The notes beneath the pieces were generated by a model that was given only the letters and a program-made list of their open reading frames with translations, was not told the DNA's origin and searched no databases. Of a stretch of DNA of 13,990 bases, positions 13,983-13,990 are shown one piece after another. The translations under genes were made by a program, and so were the position numbers. How positions within the stretch are numbered: position 1 is the first letter of the stretch; every line of letters begins with the position of its first letter. Where the stretch lies: contig MVJJ01000160.1 of the NCBI GenBank assembly GCA_003266145.1, positions 200 to 14,189 of the forward strand. The letters are read 5' to 3'. This DNA comes from Methanosphaera sp. SHI613. GTDB lineage: Archaea > Methanobacteriota > Methanobacteria > Methanobacteriales > Methanobacteriaceae.

Positions 13983-13990
13983 TTTTTTTT
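13983..13990 (+). terminator. Oligo-T terminator after the adenosylcobyrate synthase gene
   Basis: Eight T residues run to the window edge, 21 bases after the stop codon, preceded by other short T-runs. The run may continue beyond the window. Confidence 0.5.

Noticed and set aside
1..13990. Search for CRISPR arrays, insertion sequences, integrase/att sites and defence genes
   Set aside because: No regularly spaced repeats, transposase or integrase motifs, or terminal inverted repeats flanking genes were seen; the tRNA is not followed by an integrated element.

Overview
The window is chromosomal DNA from a hydrogenotrophic methanogenic archaeon, almost certainly of the order Methanobacteriales (Methanobrevibacter/Methanosphaera-like). 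The evidence is a methenyl-H4MPT cyclohydrolase gene, an archaeal folate-independent-type MetE core, an archaeal-type thymidylate synthase, membrane-anchored archaeal LonB, a tRNA without encoded CCA, TATA-box promoters followed by GGAGG-type ribosome binding sites, oligo-T terminators, and very AT-rich intergenic DNA. From memory, the order mch - thyA - metE ... hypB/hypA ... lon ... cobyric acid synthase resembles the MTH773-MTH787 region of Methanothermobacter thermautotrophicus; I could not check this. The exact genus cannot be fixed from the sequence alone.

Layout. 1-750 (-): 5' part of mch, cut by the window edge. 886-2510 (-): metE-thyA operon with a 2-nt gap. 2789-3868 (-): unrecognised polytopic membrane protein. 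4146-4219 (+): tRNA-Ala(GGC), abutting without a gap the 3' end of a DUF354 glycosyltransferase-like gene (4220-5254, -). 5297-6332 (-): hypA-hypB nickel insertion genes, overlapping by 8 nt. 6469-6672 (-): small ribbon-helix-helix-like protein. 6892-7764 (+): PRPP synthetase. 7989-9911 (-): DEAD-box RNA helicase with a long Asn/Tyr-rich tail. 10190-12220 (-): LonB protease whose N-terminus has no normal start codon. 12450-13961 (+): adenosylcobyrate synthase (CobQ/CbiP). No intergenic gap exceeds 300 bases; the longest (2511-2788, 3869-4145, 9912-10189) hold promoters, oligo-T terminators and short palindromes and no convincing extra gene.

The genes are mostly core methanogen housekeeping. 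Mch, MetE, ThyA and CobQ all touch one-carbon or cobamide metabolism: Mch runs the central C1 pathway, CobQ helps make the cobamide that carries methyl groups, MetE passes a methyl from a corrinoid to homocysteine, and ThyA methylates dUMP. HypA/HypB supply nickel to the hydrogenases that feed methanogenesis. Prs makes PRPP for nucleotides, amino acids and cofactors. The helicase and LonB handle RNA structure and membrane/protein quality control. No mobile element, CRISPR array or defence island is visible. The most interesting signals are regulatory or initiation oddities: an apparent ATA start for LonB, three copies of a 9-mer upstream of metE, palindromes on the helicase and RHH promoters, and the prion-like helicase tail.
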